Below, one piece after another: positions 1 through 11,922 of a stretch of DNA of 64,000 nt. Within the stretch, counting starts at the first letter, position 1, and each line of letters opens with the position of its first letter. The translations under genes were made by a program, and so were the position numbers. This DNA is from Hyaloscypha bicolor E (Eukaryota; Ascomycota; Leotiomycetes; Helotiales; Hyaloscyphaceae), in contig NW_020194589.1 of the NCBI RefSeq assembly GCF_002865645.1, positions 2,455,750 to 2,519,749 on the forward strand, read 5' to 3'. The notes under the pieces were generated by a model. It searched no databases. It was not told the DNA's origin and saw only the letters and a list, made by a program, of their open reading frames with translations.

Positions 1-577
1 GGGAAGATTCAATCTACGTCGGCAGAATGGCCAGCTTTCAGCTTCAACTGTAAGCCGTGGGGGGAAAGACATTATTCCTTCCAAGAGATTAAAAGAGATC
101 TGGACTCTGGTTCCGTCCTTTGCTAAATACGCACAGCAAAGAAACTCGGATCATCCCCCTGACTCTAGCTGCCCAATCAACATTAATCAATGGCACTGCA
201 CCGGCTGCTGACCACGCTTGCCTCAATCCGGACTCGGGTTCGCGACACTCGATACATGAACACTCCCATACCTCGCCGAAGGTCACTTTCTTAGCCTCCT
301 TCTCGTCGTCCTAGATAATTACCATCTCCCAAATAGGAAATTTCCAGGCAAGTTCCCGAGCCTCTCATCACGATTGGTCCCGAGGGTACGATTATAGGCG
401 TAAGATAAGCAAGTAGCGTCATTTGGGCCAGCACCGGGAACATGAGATGTAAGTAAGTCCAATTCTGGGAGATTTAAACAGCGATGAAATCCTCTTTTCC
501 TCATCATGTTTGCTCCAGAGAACTCTCTCATCTTCAACAGCACAAATCAAAAAACACTGAAAAGTCAAACTCCAACA
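1..577. other. Upstream region of the FMN reductase gene
   Basis: No convincing coding exon. Short open frames on both strands lack domain character. The last 70 bases before 578 probably hold the 5' leader of the reductase. The sequence starts inside intergenic DNA, so a neighbour to the left cannot be judged. Confidence 0.5.
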
Positions 578-1336
578 ATGGCAGAGGCAACGACCAAGAA
601 GATCGCCATCATCACTGGCAGCACTCGTGCTGTTCGAATCGGACCCCAGGTTGCTAAATTCGTCACTGAGGTTCTTGAAGCCAATCTTTCAGAGTCCACG
701 GATAAGGCTGTCAAGTTCTCCCTTTCCCAGGTGGATATAGCTTCATTCAAGCTTCCCGTTTTTGATGAGGCGGTCGTTCCTGCTACTGTTCCGATGTTTG
801 CTCAGTTCGAGCACGAACACAGCAGAGCTTGGAGTGCCGAGATGTCCAAATATGATGGATATGTGAGAGCCAGATTTCCATTCCTGAATCGATGCCTTTC
901 GACGCCCAGAATTTCCGTCATGTTAAGTCCAGGACAGGATACTAATTGGGTTCAGGTCATCGTAACCGCAGAGTATAATATCGGAGTACCAGCTGCTGTC
1001 AAGAATGCCATCGACTATCTCTTCAACGAGATCAAAGGCAAGCCGTTCTTGATCATCAGCTATGGCATTATGGGCGGTGGTTCAGCAAATGATGGTTTAC
1101 AAAAGACTTTGGCCAAGGGCATCTACGCTCATGTTGTCGAAACGAGACCAATGCTGTCGTTTGCCAAGAACGAGCCTTTCGAGTATGGGTTGCCGTTGGA
1201 CATGCGCCTCGCTTCGACCGGGACATTAGGTGAACAGTCTTTGAAGGAGTGGGTTGATAAGAAGCCGGAAATCATCAAGGGATTCGGAGAACTGAAGGAG
1301 TATTTGGTGGAAGCTTCGGAGTCTACTCCTGCATAG
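578..1336 (+). CDS. NADPH-dependent FMN reductase (flavodoxin-like)
   Basis: Exons 578..862 and 956..1336 give 221 aa. The N-terminus IAIITGSTR is the phosphate-binding loop of the flavodoxin-like FMN reductase family, and the splice restores the family core YDGYVIVTAEYN followed by VPAAVKNAIDYL. These enzymes bind FMN and reduce it, or quinones and other acceptors, with NAD(P)H in the cytosol. I chose the ATG at 578 because it directly precedes the conserved strand; an in-frame ATG at 506 would add an unlikely leader. The 93-bp intron (donor GTGAGA, branch ACTAAT, acceptor TTCAG) is a multiple of three and has no stop, so an unspliced reading also looks open. The gene converges with the regulator at 1461-3212. 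The specific substrate is unknown. Confidence 0.88.
   Translation: MAEATTKKIAIITGSTRAVRIGPQVAKFVTEVLEANLSESTDKAVKFSLSQVDIASFKLPVFDEAVVPATVPMFAQFEHEHSRAWSAEMSKYDGYVRARFPFLNRCLSTPRISVMLSPGQDTNWVQVIVTAEYNIGVPAAVKNAIDYLFNEIKGKPFLIISYGIMGGGSANDGLQKTLAKGIYAHVVETRPMLSFAKNEPFEYGLPLDMRLASTGTLGEQSLKEWVDKKPEIIKGFGELKEYLVEASESTPA
863..955 (+). other. Frame-preserving intron of the FMN reductase gene
   Basis: Donor GTGAGA at 863, acceptor TTCAG ending at 955, 93 bp (31 codons), without an in-frame stop. Removing it joins TAT to GTC and restores the conserved GYVIVTAEYN stretch. Retention would insert 31 residues into the middle of the flavodoxin fold. Confidence 0.8.
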
Positions 1337-1460
1337 GTGGCGAATCCAATCCGGCTCTTAGACCGTAGACGGTGGGAGGGTCATGTCTGCCGAGTTCAAG
1401 GTTTTGAACATCATTGCCTGGAAATATTAGCTAGACCTAAAACACAGCCAGGGGGAAAGT

Positions 1461-3212
1461 TTACGTACTATAGAGTTTATATCTCGGAGCAAAGTAACGC
1501 AAGTAATCGGCCATAGCCTCAAGATCGGAGATATACTTCTCATCTCGGATACTGAACTTAATATGCATCAGTCCGATTAAGTAGATCATGTGATGTGACC
1601 AAAATGATAACGTATCGAGATCCATTGGCATTCCAGCCATTCCTTCCTTAAGCACGCATACGATAGTGCGAATTGCCGACTGCATTGCCATTGTTGAACG
1701 GCAGAGATCATCGGCTTTGCCAAGTTGTGATGCCACTTCCATCTCATGCCGGAGGAGATATATTGCAAAACTGTTCCTAATTATTAGTGATGAGGCCAAG
1801 CAGGATGCACGAAGAATCTGCTGACCAAGTCCGCGTTGCAAAAGCACCGCAGTAGTTGCCATGAGATTGACCCCTGAAGCAAAAGTTAGAATGTTCCACT
1901 GAAGATTAGAAGAATACATACGGCGGCGGAATGCAAGAGCCAACAAAACTTTGAAGTGCAATGTCAAGCTTATAAGCATCTTTTCCTCTTGTGGCAAGAT
2001 CTCTGTCGGCATCAAGGATGTGGCGAGTGACACAGCTTGCTAGAAATGTAGCTTGAACGGTAGCTCCAAAGCTACCGACAGTTGTAAACTCACGAGCCTG
2101 GGGAGTCTGCCATTCACTGGAGCCTGGCACTACGTCATCTGGCAAAAGTAAATCATCCTTGACTCGAAAGTAGGTATCAGTATCTGAGGAGGCCCGGGGT
2201 AGGAAGTCTTCAGCAGTAGGAGGCTCAGATGCTAAAGGAAGCCTATTGTCCTCATATTCTGCATTTATGACCCTGAGCTGATATTTAGCAATTGCGAGAG
2301 TAATGGGGTTTGGCAGACACACCGTTCTATCACCACGATGCCCCACCATAGACATCTTTTTGTCTCCAGAATGTTCCGCTCATTCCTATCTTTTGGTAAC
2401 ATATTTCGAAGTACGGTGTGAAGCCCCATTGAATGAGCCATCCTCACGCAAGCGCCAATCGACAACCAAGCGTCTTGGTGCAGTGCCTGGCAATGTTCGT
2501 AGCAAGCAACCAGAACACCAGCTTGTACGAGCTCCATTGAGACCTTCCCAGTTGACTGCAAAAGAGAGTAAATGGTCTTGACGGCAGGATAGAGCTCACG
2601 TTCCCCAAAATTGGACGATGGGTTCGGATTGACCTGCGGCGTCAATTGCGTGATGAGGAACATCGAAAGCAAAAGCGTGGAGAAATGAGAATCCGAAGTG
2701 GAATTCTCAAGTTTTGAACACACACTATCCTTGTTGATTATTGGAAGAGTCTTATGGAAGTTGTGGAAGTAAGTCTGCATAAAATCGCCGGCATGTCCTC
2801 GTTTCCTGGAAATGGCACTGAGGAGTCTGCTGGCTGATGACGATACCTGATGGTCAATACATGGAACACGGTGCGCTATTTTGTACACCATGGTTGATTG
2901 CTGTGGTGGTAACGAGTAATCTGGAAAAGGAACACCTAGCCCAGATATGACGTCGACAACTGGAAGGAGCGGACAGCTGTTGCTCTCCGTGACCTCCGAA
3001 TATGAACACTTGACGCGAAGTCTAAGGAGAGTGTCAATGTCAGGTACAGTCTCCTAGTGAGTAAATACTTGAAGGATGACAAACCGGCTGCACCTGGAAC
3101 AACTTGGGACTGCTTTATTGCAGCTCTTCTTCCTGTGTTTGCATTGGTTGCAAACTGTGCTCGCAAAACGCTCGCGCTCGGAGCGGACAATGACGGCTGT
3201 GTTGAAGCTCAT
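1461..3212 (-). CDS. Zn2Cys6 fungal-specific transcription factor
   Basis: Proposed exons on the minus strand: 3085..3212, 2323..3021, 1922..2272, 1826..1873 and 1461..1776 (513 aa). Splicing the 63-bp first intron completes a full binuclear zinc cluster at about residues 21-48: CNQCKHRKKSC, then six residues, CSRCSRLRVKC (spacing 2-6-6-2-6). The middle region (FMQTYFHNFHKTLPII, then GVLVACYEHCQAL and KRCLWWGIVVIER) matches the fungal_trans domain. The protein should act as a nuclear DNA-binding regulator; its targets are unknown. Start: the ATG at 3212 in frame with the cluster. The two 3' introns (48 and 49 bp) are inferred from canonical signals and frame and are the least certain part. 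The gene faces the FMN reductase 3' end; co-regulation is only a guess. Confidence 0.85.
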
Positions 3213-4007
3213 TTTACCTTGATGTCAAGAGAGTGTGTAACTGTTAGAGTGAGGGTATAGAGACAGCACAGTGTCGGCAGCTTGATGTGATCTTGGAGCA
3301 ATACCTGTTAAGAAGCTGTTTACGTGGTGATCGCCGCGCCGAGTGTCAGCATTTCACAGGGATCCCATGTGAAGGCGCTGGGGTTGGAGAGTTCTGGCGG
3401 TTCTCGTGAAAGTCATGACCGCTGTCACGAAAAGAACTCAAACCAGGAAGAAAGTGTAGAATTAGATGGCCTATAAGAAGGGTGTTGAGGCGCTACAGAG
3501 ATGTAAGCGAGGGTCCACACCTAAGATCTCGAAGTATCACGTGAGCTTTTATCCAAGCTGCGGAGAGTCACGTCCTCAGCTCTGTGAGATAAAGGAAGGC
3601 AATGTCAAGTACTTAGAAAGACCCATTGTAACCAAGAAGCTCATCATCCTTATTCATCGTGATTCTCATGCCATGCCTTCCCGATTGGGACTTAATGAGA
3701 CCCAGCCCATCCCCTCCCAAAACTTTATACACCATGCAGGACCAATCCAACGAAGCCATATGGCGCCAATAACCAAACCAAGCCCCCCCTTCTTCCAAAC
3801 ACCATGACCCAATGCGCGAATCCTTCCTCATGTCTCATTATGTACTTGAATGCTCCGACAATCATCAAACAACCCTGCCTTCGTTTTCCCAAGATGCGTA
3901 TGTAATGCTTTTTGAATACACCTCAACTCCGACATGGTCAACACTCCCTCCCCCAGTCATTTCTACAGATCTTTGATTATAGGGACCAAGCGATCGGAAT
4001 GGTCTTC
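3213..4007. other. Intergenic: regulator promoter and arrestin 3' flank
   Basis: About 800 bp between the regulator start and the arrestin stop. An open frame of 113 codons (3466-3807, plus strand) has no recognisable domain and biased Pro/His content, so I do not call it. Nothing else is visible. Confidence 0.5.
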
Positions 4008-6798
4008 TCATTCAGCGCTTTGTTGGGCCAATGTGTTGTTGAAGCTTGCTGGAGAAAACATGAAGTTGCGATCGATATCCATGCTTCTAGCAATTCTGCC
4101 ACCTGGAGTTCGAGGATTTGCAACGTTGACACGCCCTCGACTGGTGGCTCTGTTCATATCTTCATCGTCAGTATCCATGTGATCATCTTCATATTCTCCT
4201 AAGCTATGCATTTATCAGAATCAATTTCGTGCTGCTTCGAGAAATGTGTATGTAAACGTACCGTGCGAAATAGTCCGCAAGACCGTCATGGCTTGGTGTG
4301 CCAACTACCTGCTCGTAGCCAGGAGGAGGCGTAGCAATTGGTGGGGGCGGCTCTTCTGCATCGAAGGCAGGGGGGTTGAAGCTTGGGTTCCTCAAGAAAT
4401 GAATCGGACGCTGAACCCCTGCAGCCGCATTCGTTGCAAGGTGGGCTTGTGGCGGTCTTGCAAGGTCCAGGAGTGCAGCCTCAGGTGCAAATGGCGATTC
4501 CGTCCTGTTCAGGCTGTCAAGTGTAGGCACGCTTCCTGTTGACGATGCAGGCGAGATATTACTCATCGCTGCATTAGGACATCCGCAAACTCGTTGCTGA
4601 CCCACAGTGCCCGCGTTTAACCCAGAGTACTCTGGTAGAGCAAGGTTGGCTTGAGTTGCACGGCAACTGAGAATCGATATCGGCGAGTCGATTGAGATCT
4701 CAAAGTGACGCCGTTTCCCGGGGTTCTCACTGTCAGCTCGAGATATCCGCATGACGATCTACGAGCGTCAGTCACCAATTGTCAACAGAATGAAATGTCT
4801 GGTCATACCTTTATCCAATGGTGCACGTCGACATTTTTCCATGTGCAATCATGAGCCATCCGCTTCGTCCGATCCTTTTCCATCATTTCGCATGTTGGCA
4901 GTTGAACATTCATTTCTATTTCGGTTTGACCCAAGAATTGTTCGAGACCAAGGTCAATGTCGCCGAGCATATTGTCCACCGGCTCGGGAAGAGGTGTTGG
5001 CTCGCTACCACTGGCTGCAGCTTCCTGCTCCCTACGCCGTCTTGCTAACTCGCGCCTCTGAGTTCGTTCTTCCGGATTCGGCTCGCCTCCTCTGAGAATC
5101 ATAACTTCCGAACCCACATACTCTTTACCCAAAGGTTTTCCGGCCGACTTCTCAAGCAGCAAAATCTTGCGGGCGACGTCTTTCCGATGGACCTTTTTAT
5201 CGGTCGTGTTGTACTCGATGCACTCGCTAACAAAAACTTTGAGTTTGTGGACTTGAACTTTAGCCAAAGGCGTGAGCTTGAACGCAATTGGGATCCTGGA
5301 GCCTAGAGGGAACGCTTTGCCCGAAATCATAATTTCGTAGTGGAGCTGATCGTCCCAATTCCTGCTAATGGATATTGGCTCGACCAATTCCAGGGAGTCT
5401 TCAGATGGTGAGCGAACCACGGGGATTTCCTTGAAACCCTGCAGGTTTGCTTTGAACGTGCCTGCTCGCTCAACAATAACTTCAAGCATCCAGAGTACCG
5501 AAGCAAGAGGCAATTTGGTCGTTTCTGGGAAATTGTTATCGATTGGAATCTCAAAGCTGTATTCGTAAACTCCAGGATGAAAGACTTTGTAGCCCTTTTG
5601 CTGTGGTGTTGGACCAAATGGAGAGTCACCTTTTTGAAAACTGCGAGATTGGTTGCTTTGTAAGGAAAGACGTTTGGTATCCTTCCCAGACAAAATTGTA
5701 CTTGATCTATTGGATCTGTTCCCGAGGCCAGGTAAAGAGAAGCCCCCACTCTGTTGAGCCGGGGAGGGAAGATCGGTGCTTGTCAGACTTGTGACTGATG
5801 TTGAGGCCGATTTGTTGCGCAATACATAATTACACATCGTGCCATAGCCTGTTTCTGAGCCTTCATACAAAGCGTTGAAGAAAGGCAACACTTGTGTTCT
5901 GAGCGATTCTTCCTCAAATAACTTCGTTTTCTCGGGTGGAATGCCTAGTTATTTGTCAGATTACTTCGTTACATGAAGAGCTCTCACTCTTACCTTCGGG
6001 CCACTCTGTCCTTGTTTTGCCAGTAAACTTAACAGTAACCGCCTTGATCTTTGCGCTTTTTGTAACATTGAATTGCAACTTTCCTCGAAGCAGGCCAGAT
6101 TTTGACGAGGTGTCTCGGGTTGTGCCATCGTGATCGAGACCGGTCAAGAATATGACGGGCTCAGCCAGAATAATGGAACATGATACTCCATTTCCTGAAC
6201 AGACCGGCTTCTCAGTCTCCTGGCAAGCTTTCGAGGGAAGCGCGATAGAGCTATTCACAGAGTTGGCGCTGAGACTGTGTCTGGGGGCAACTCCAGGTGG
6301 GTTGCCTCCCAGAGATGGCCTCGACATCGCTACCGGAGAATCATCCACCAATGTCCCCGCAGCGGCCCTTCTAGCAAATATAGTTGTTGCGTCTGCCGAT
6401 GCTGACAAGAATGACGCTCTGAGCGTTTGGGGACTTGCGGACCTGGTGGAAGTGGCCGCTGAGGACGGAGCGGTGGAGGCGGAGGTAGCCGAGGAGAAGG
6501 GAGAAAAGACCGACCCAAGCACACGCTTCGCGTTCTCGCGGGAAGCCAGATTTCTGAGCTTTACTTGAAGTCTTGATGCTTTCTTTGGCTCCGGAGCAAG
6601 CGGCGGAGGCCTCAGGTCGAGTGGTATAAATCCAGCTGGTAGACGAGTGACGTGTATCGAGTGTGGCCGTCGTGCTCTTGGTCGACACGGAGGGGAGGGG
6701 AGTCTCGCAGGTTGTGATTTTTCCAGATATCTGTTCGTGGGCGTGTAGAAGACAGTCCCTCTGCTCGTGTCATACGATAATATTACCGGTCCTGTCAT
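4008..6798 (-). CDS. Arrestin-related trafficking adaptor, CreD-like
   Basis: Exons 5994..6798, 4809..5944, 4262..4758, 4008..4203 give 877 aa; the introns are 49, 50 and 58 bp. After about 190 disordered Ser/Ala/Pro-rich residues comes the arrestin N fold (LAEPVIFLTGLDHDG, then AVTVKFTGKTRTEWPEG) and the C fold (FPLGSRIPIAFKLTP, with VHKLKVFVSE). The tail has an LPEY (LPxY) and a PPGY (PPxY) motif, which bind WW domains of Rsp5/HulA-type ubiquitin ligases, and ends in a conserved basic GRVNVANPRTPGGRIARSMD stretch. Such adaptors bring the ligase to plasma-membrane permeases for endocytosis; Aspergillus CreD is involved in carbon repression. The start at 6798 is the first ATG of the frame, but a short upstream exon cannot be excluded. 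The gene is divergent from the BRCT gene at 9082. Confidence 0.88.
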
Positions 6799-9081
6799 TG
6801 TGGACGTTAACGATCGACTTCGGCCCCAGATGCATCCGACTGACTACTTGGGCAGAGGCTGGTCATAAAAAGAAATGGATCTGGTTGCATTTTGCGGTAT
6901 GTACACAGTCGCAGATGAGATCTTGGGATGCGCTGGCATCAGAGCCCAAGGACCAGTAATGTTATGCAATAACAGCAAACAGGGTGGTTGCCGGTAGGGC
7001 TTGGGAATAGAATCATGAGGGGAAGTGCTATGGAACATGCGACTGACTCTGGATGATTGTACTTACGGTGCTAGTGAAGCATGCGTTTTGTTGTCAAGAC
7101 GGTTGACAAGGAGTCGGGATTGTATTTTGCCAGCACATGCGCACAATCAAAGATTGGACAACCGCCAATATCAGGGAAAGCGCAAGAAAACGGACTGGAG
7201 ACAGTGTTGGCAAGGATTGGCGGAGGTTCTTGCTGCCGGCTGTCTTCGTGATCCCAGTGAAGGGTGCGGGCGGTGACGCAGGTGGAGTACGATCTGATTC
7301 AGGCTTTCTCCCCTGGCTGCACAGCGAAATTTGATTGAAGGCGAAACGCCACTTTTGCACACCAATTGGATTGAAATGAAGAGGAGGTATGTACAGTGTG
7401 AGAGCAGCAAGGAGGCGACGGCGATGGCCTCTGGACTGCGGCAGATAGGGGAGGGGAGAGAAGACGCAGCATCGAGTGTTTATAGAAGACGGGGCTAGCA
7501 CGAGGCACGATGATGCCGAATTGGCCGAAGCCTTCACGTCATTGGACAGCTGCAAGGAAGGCTTTTCCAAGGGCTGCAGCCTCGACTGGCGCTCATCAGT
7601 CATCCTCATCTTCGTCTTCATCCTCATCCTCATATTCATCTTCAAGACTTCAACCTCATCAGACCAGTGCTCCGCTTGCAGGCAGCAGCCGCAGAAAATG
7701 GAAACATCTCATCTCATCCAACTACGATTCCTGCCCAACAAGGGACCCCTGACCCCCATGTTTTGCAACGTCTGCGGTCAAGCTAAGTGCTAGGTCCCGA
7801 AAAGGGACAAACCCTGATACCGCACCAGATATCCAAGTGCCATGTGCATGAGGTTTCAAGATAACTCGATGGGGTAGTATGGATGACTGCCGGAAATACC
7901 TTAGCACACCAAAATATTCCGAAAAGGAAGATGGAGCCCCAGCTGGGCTATGGATCTCGTGCACCTGCAGAAGTGCAGATCATTTTCGACTCTTGGCCAA
8001 GCTGGTTGCCGTTTCACGGTCGAAACAACCCGATCCAACGCTTCGTCTCAATCTTCATCCATACCAAGCCTTGCCGATTAGATAACTGGCCGTCCCATCC
8101 TTAGCTCAGAACCGTCCAGCAGGCTAGATGTTGACGATATCAGAGTATTTGACCTTGAGCCCATCTATTTCCTTTTCCCTGCCACGGATGCTCCGGAGTC
8201 GGAGCTCAACACTGACAATTTGACTTTTTGAATCGAGCTTTCCATCCTTTCCGGCCAGTGACATCCCACAGGTTAGAAACAAACGGCTGCAGATAAGATG
8301 TGGCTGAAGCCGCAGTCCCCGAACATTCCGGGTGGCGTCTGGAAAAAGTTGCCGAGAGAAAGCCTTCAACAATCAGCAACAATCAGTCCTTTTGCAGCTG
8401 CCAGATCGCCAGGTACGCAGAGGTCGAGACTTAAAAAGCAGGGCTTAGGCCTACAGGAGACAAGGGTCTAATAGGTGTTGTGATCATCACACGCACTACA
8501 TGCCAACATCTGCCACGAGTCCAAGATGATCCAGCAAAGCTGCGCCTTCACGGACGCGTAAGATGCCCTATCTGAATAAGACAACCCAGAAGGGATTTGG
8601 AATCTCATCTGGTCGGCTGAAGGCTAGGCTTGGCAGACGGACCCTGGTCCTGGATCTTTGTGGGGAGGGAACAAGCACGAGCATCGCGCCTTAGGCAGCT
8701 AAAACGACCAATGGAACACAAAAAAAAAAAAGGGAACAGGCATGCAACTGCTTGTAGCGAGGCACAGGGAAGTATTTTAGGAATAGATGTTAGCAATACA
8801 CTGTATCATCAATCTGATTGAAGGCCCTCAAGAATAGGGTAATGGAAATCCTAATTTCTACTTCTACCACTTGCATTGTTCATGCTCAATAGTTCTAGTG
8901 AAGCGCACTGAGAGAAGCCTTGTCGAAATGGAAGGCCTATTTATCTTATCGCCGACTGGGCCATGCTGTCAACAATCTCACGTGAGCACCATTCCGCACG
9001 CGACGAAGCGCGTCTCTGAGTTCCTTTTGCCTTGCCTGTCAAGCAACAGAATCGGCAACGGTTGGAATTGAGGACAAAACA
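6799..9081. other. Long divergent intergenic region
   Basis: 2.3 kb between the arrestin start and the BRCT gene start. It holds probable 5' leaders of both genes, a TCATCC/TCTTCA-type simple tract near 7600-7650, and a run of about 12 A near 8720. Open frames here (for example the minus-strand frame at 7094-7645) are low-complexity and show no domain. No RNA gene recognised. Confidence 0.5.
7598..7650. repeat. Imperfect TCN-rich microsatellite
   Basis: Run of CATCCTCATCTTCGTC-like trinucleotides (TCA/TCC/TCT mixtures) of about 50 bp. It produces artefactual Ser-rich or Met/Lys-rich open frames on the two strands. Confidence 0.7.
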
Positions 9082-11638
9082 ATGGCGGGCGCTGGTGCAA
9101 ATCAATCCCATCAACTCGTCACGCTGAATGGAGCAGCCGACCTCTCCGCCCCGTTGGCAGGTCTGGTCATCTGCTGTACTTCAGTCCCAGATGAGAAGCG
9201 TGTAAGTATCCCAGGCTGTCCCAGATGCGACCAAGCAACCATCATCAAAAGTTGGTAGCCTTGCTAATCTCTTTGTCTTCACTGCAGACCGAACTGGCGA
9301 AGTATGCGGAGGATATGGGTGCTGTCCATCGGTACGACTTGACCCTCGACGTCACCCACCTCATTGTTGGCAATTACAACACGCCTAAATATCGATACGT
9401 TGCGAGAGAAAGATCGGATGTACGGCCCATGACTGCCAAATGGATCGAGGCAATTCGGGAACTATGGATCAATGATGAAGAGATAGATATGAAGTCACTG
9501 GATCGAGAACATATACTACCGACCTTTCATTCCTTGAAATTTAGCATGACCGGTTGCGACGATCGTAAGGAGATAATGCCTTGAGACCCTGGCCTGTTAC
9601 TAATCAATTTTTATCAGCTGCGGAAAGGCTAGAGATCGCCGAGCTTGTCAGGACAAATGGAGCAGTGTATGAAGGAGATTTGACGAAGCAAATCACACAT
9701 TTGATATCCTACCGGACGGAGGGTGCGAAATATAAAGCTGCCAAGAGCTGGGGACTTCGAATTGTTTCGCCTGAATGGTTACACCATAGCTTAGAGAGAG
9801 GCATGATTTTGGATGAAAAGCTCTATGATCCTGCTTTGCCTGAGGAAGAGCGAGGGAAGGATGCCTGGGACAGAACTAAGCCAAGAAGAACCTCATTGGG
9901 AAAGCGATCCAGAGATGACAGCAACACCAGTCTAGAGGGAGGGAAAAGGAAGTTGCGGAGAACTGCGAGCACGAAACTAAGCACCCAGAACGACGGACTC
10001 TGGGGTGATATCGTTGGAGGAGGTGCTATGGCGCAAGTCTCTCGAAGTGGGATATGGGAGGAAGGCGATGCAGGAGTATTGTCAGAGAATGCACATACAG
10101 AGCAGAAGATATCTAACGACAACACTAAAAGCGGATCACTCCAATCGACAATCGAGAACCTGCCACGAAAGAAGGGCATGTTTCATTCTTGCCGTTTTTA
10201 CCTGTCCGACTTCCCTCCGGCACAAGGACAAATCCTTCATGAACACATTGTTTTCAACGACGGCGAGGTATCGGGTTCAATGGATGATCTGATCCGTCTT
10301 TCAGATACGACCCCCCAAGTCAGACTGTTCAGAGTCGTCCCTCACGACTTACCTCTCACCCAGCCCCCTCCACTACCAGAATCTCAACCCTCGATTCAGA
10401 CAGTTACAGTGTGGTGGCTGGAGCGATGCCTACACAGGAAAGAGTTCATCGACCCCGCTGATTCGGTTATTGGAAGACCGTTTCCTGTTTTCCCTATTGA
10501 ATCCTTTGCGGGAATCACAATTTCGACCTCCGCGTTTTCCGGGATAGATCTACTTCATGTAACGAAAGCCGTCAAACTCATTGGCGCCAAGTACAGTGAG
10601 GATATGACACCACAATCGACGGTACTTGTCACAAAGTCATCAACTGCAGTCAGGAAAGATAAATTCGACCATGCCCAGGAGTGGAGGGTTCCTATTGTTA
10701 CAGCTGACTGGCTTTGGGATTCGATCGCGAAAGGTACTATGTTATCGCTCTCAAAATATCGAATCCGCTCTCAGAAGCGATCGGATTCCCTGCCAAAAAC
10801 GAATGGGGGCGCGCAAGCAAAGGCTCTACATCGACCTGAGCGATCGAAGAGCGAACTCCTGAAGCCGGGCGCAATGTCCAGCAGTACTGCCTCCAAGTCT
10901 TCCACGAGACCACCCAGAAATGCACGACTCGACAATACTGCATTTGACTCAGAGGAGCCAATTATCAAGGATGAGGATAATTCTCAACTCAATGGGTCAC
11001 TTGCAGACACAACGGGCTCTGCAACCTTGGACCAATCATATAAATCAGAACCTCTTTCAGAAAGAAGTATCAACTCGCCGACGAGAACTGTGTCGACAGC
11101 TCCGGCTCCATCAGACCATCCACGATCCAGACCACAAGAAGACATAAGCAACGCAATATCAAATCTCCTTGCCAAGACTAAGACAGCTGCCGCGAACCCA
11201 GCACAGAACGAGGCATCAGAAGGACGAAAACGAGGCCCTGGTAGGATTCTAGGCAGAGTGACGAGCAATATCTCTACAGGGTCTGGCCGCTCGCGCGCTA
11301 CATCTGTCGACTCCACAGCTACCCATGGCCATCCAGTGCAATACCCTCCATACGATCCTAGAAATCCAAGACCAGAGCACACAGCGAATGAGCAGATCGA
11401 TCTGCTGTTGCATGGAAATGGACACCTAAATGAGGATGAGGACAGTCAACCACCTTCGACTCAGTTAGAGTATGAAGATCCAGACAGCACTGAGGCGAGG
11501 GAGATGGTGATGGCGAGGATGATGGGCGAGAAAGTGCAGCCAAAGAAGACGGGGTTGAAGGAGAAGGCCGTCACCGTTGGTGATTTTATGGAGAAATCGA
11601 GGGCGACTAGGAGGGTTGGAAGGGGGGGTTTAAGGTGA
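9082..11638 (+). CDS. Tandem-BRCT replication/checkpoint scaffold (Dpb11/Rad4/TopBP1-like)
   Basis: Exons 9082..9201, 9288..9564, 9618..11638 give 805 aa. Four BRCT repeats are visible: about 25-110 (ends in MTAKWIEAIRELW), 115-205 (GLRIVSPEWLHHSLERG), 320-415 (VTVWWLERCLHRKEF) and 425-515 (PIVTADWLWDSI); the Trp in each last helix is present. The rest is a disordered Ser/Lys-rich tail of about 290 aa ending in an Arg/Gly basic patch. The layout matches fission yeast Rad4/Cut5 and budding yeast Dpb11. These nuclear scaffolds bind phosphorylated Sld3/Sld2-type initiation factors and 9-1-1 at stalled forks and help activate the Mec1/ATR kinase. Introns are 86 and 53 bp with canonical signals; the start at 9082 begins MAGAGANQ. 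Confidence 0.9.
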
Positions 11639-11922
11639 TAGTTGGACATGGAGTCAATAATCTTTGGGTTTGATGAGCCCTCGAAAGACAGGTCAATCGA
11701 TTAAGTGACTTTCATACTCAAGAATATCACGAATAGGCCTTTCTTGTGTCAACCAAGTGAAGACTCTAGTAAGACTTACAAAAGTCTTCATCTGAAAACC
11801 AATCTGGCTCCATTGTGTCTTGCTCGGCAAGAGCGACTTGCAGTAAGCCTCATGACTACAACCTCTGTACAACGATCCTCCACTCCTCTGCATCTCCATT
11901 ACTCTTTCTCTCTGAATCCCAA
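11639..11922. other. 3' flank of the BRCT gene
   Basis: No coding signal. The only open frame crossing it belongs to the doubtful region that follows. Confidence 0.5.

Noticed and set aside
1874..1921. Reading the regulator's C-terminus straight through the long minus-strand frame from 2033
   Set aside because: It cannot be joined in frame to the upstream exon with a canonical intron; two introns of 48 and 49 bp restore frame and give a more family-like YCGAFAT segment.
3466..3807. 113-codon open frame between the first regulator and the arrestin gene
   Set aside because: No domain, biased composition, no splice or start support.
7094..7645. 183-codon minus-strand frame upstream of the arrestin gene
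   Set aside because: Its start is a translated microsatellite (Met/Lys repeats); the remainder is leader-like.
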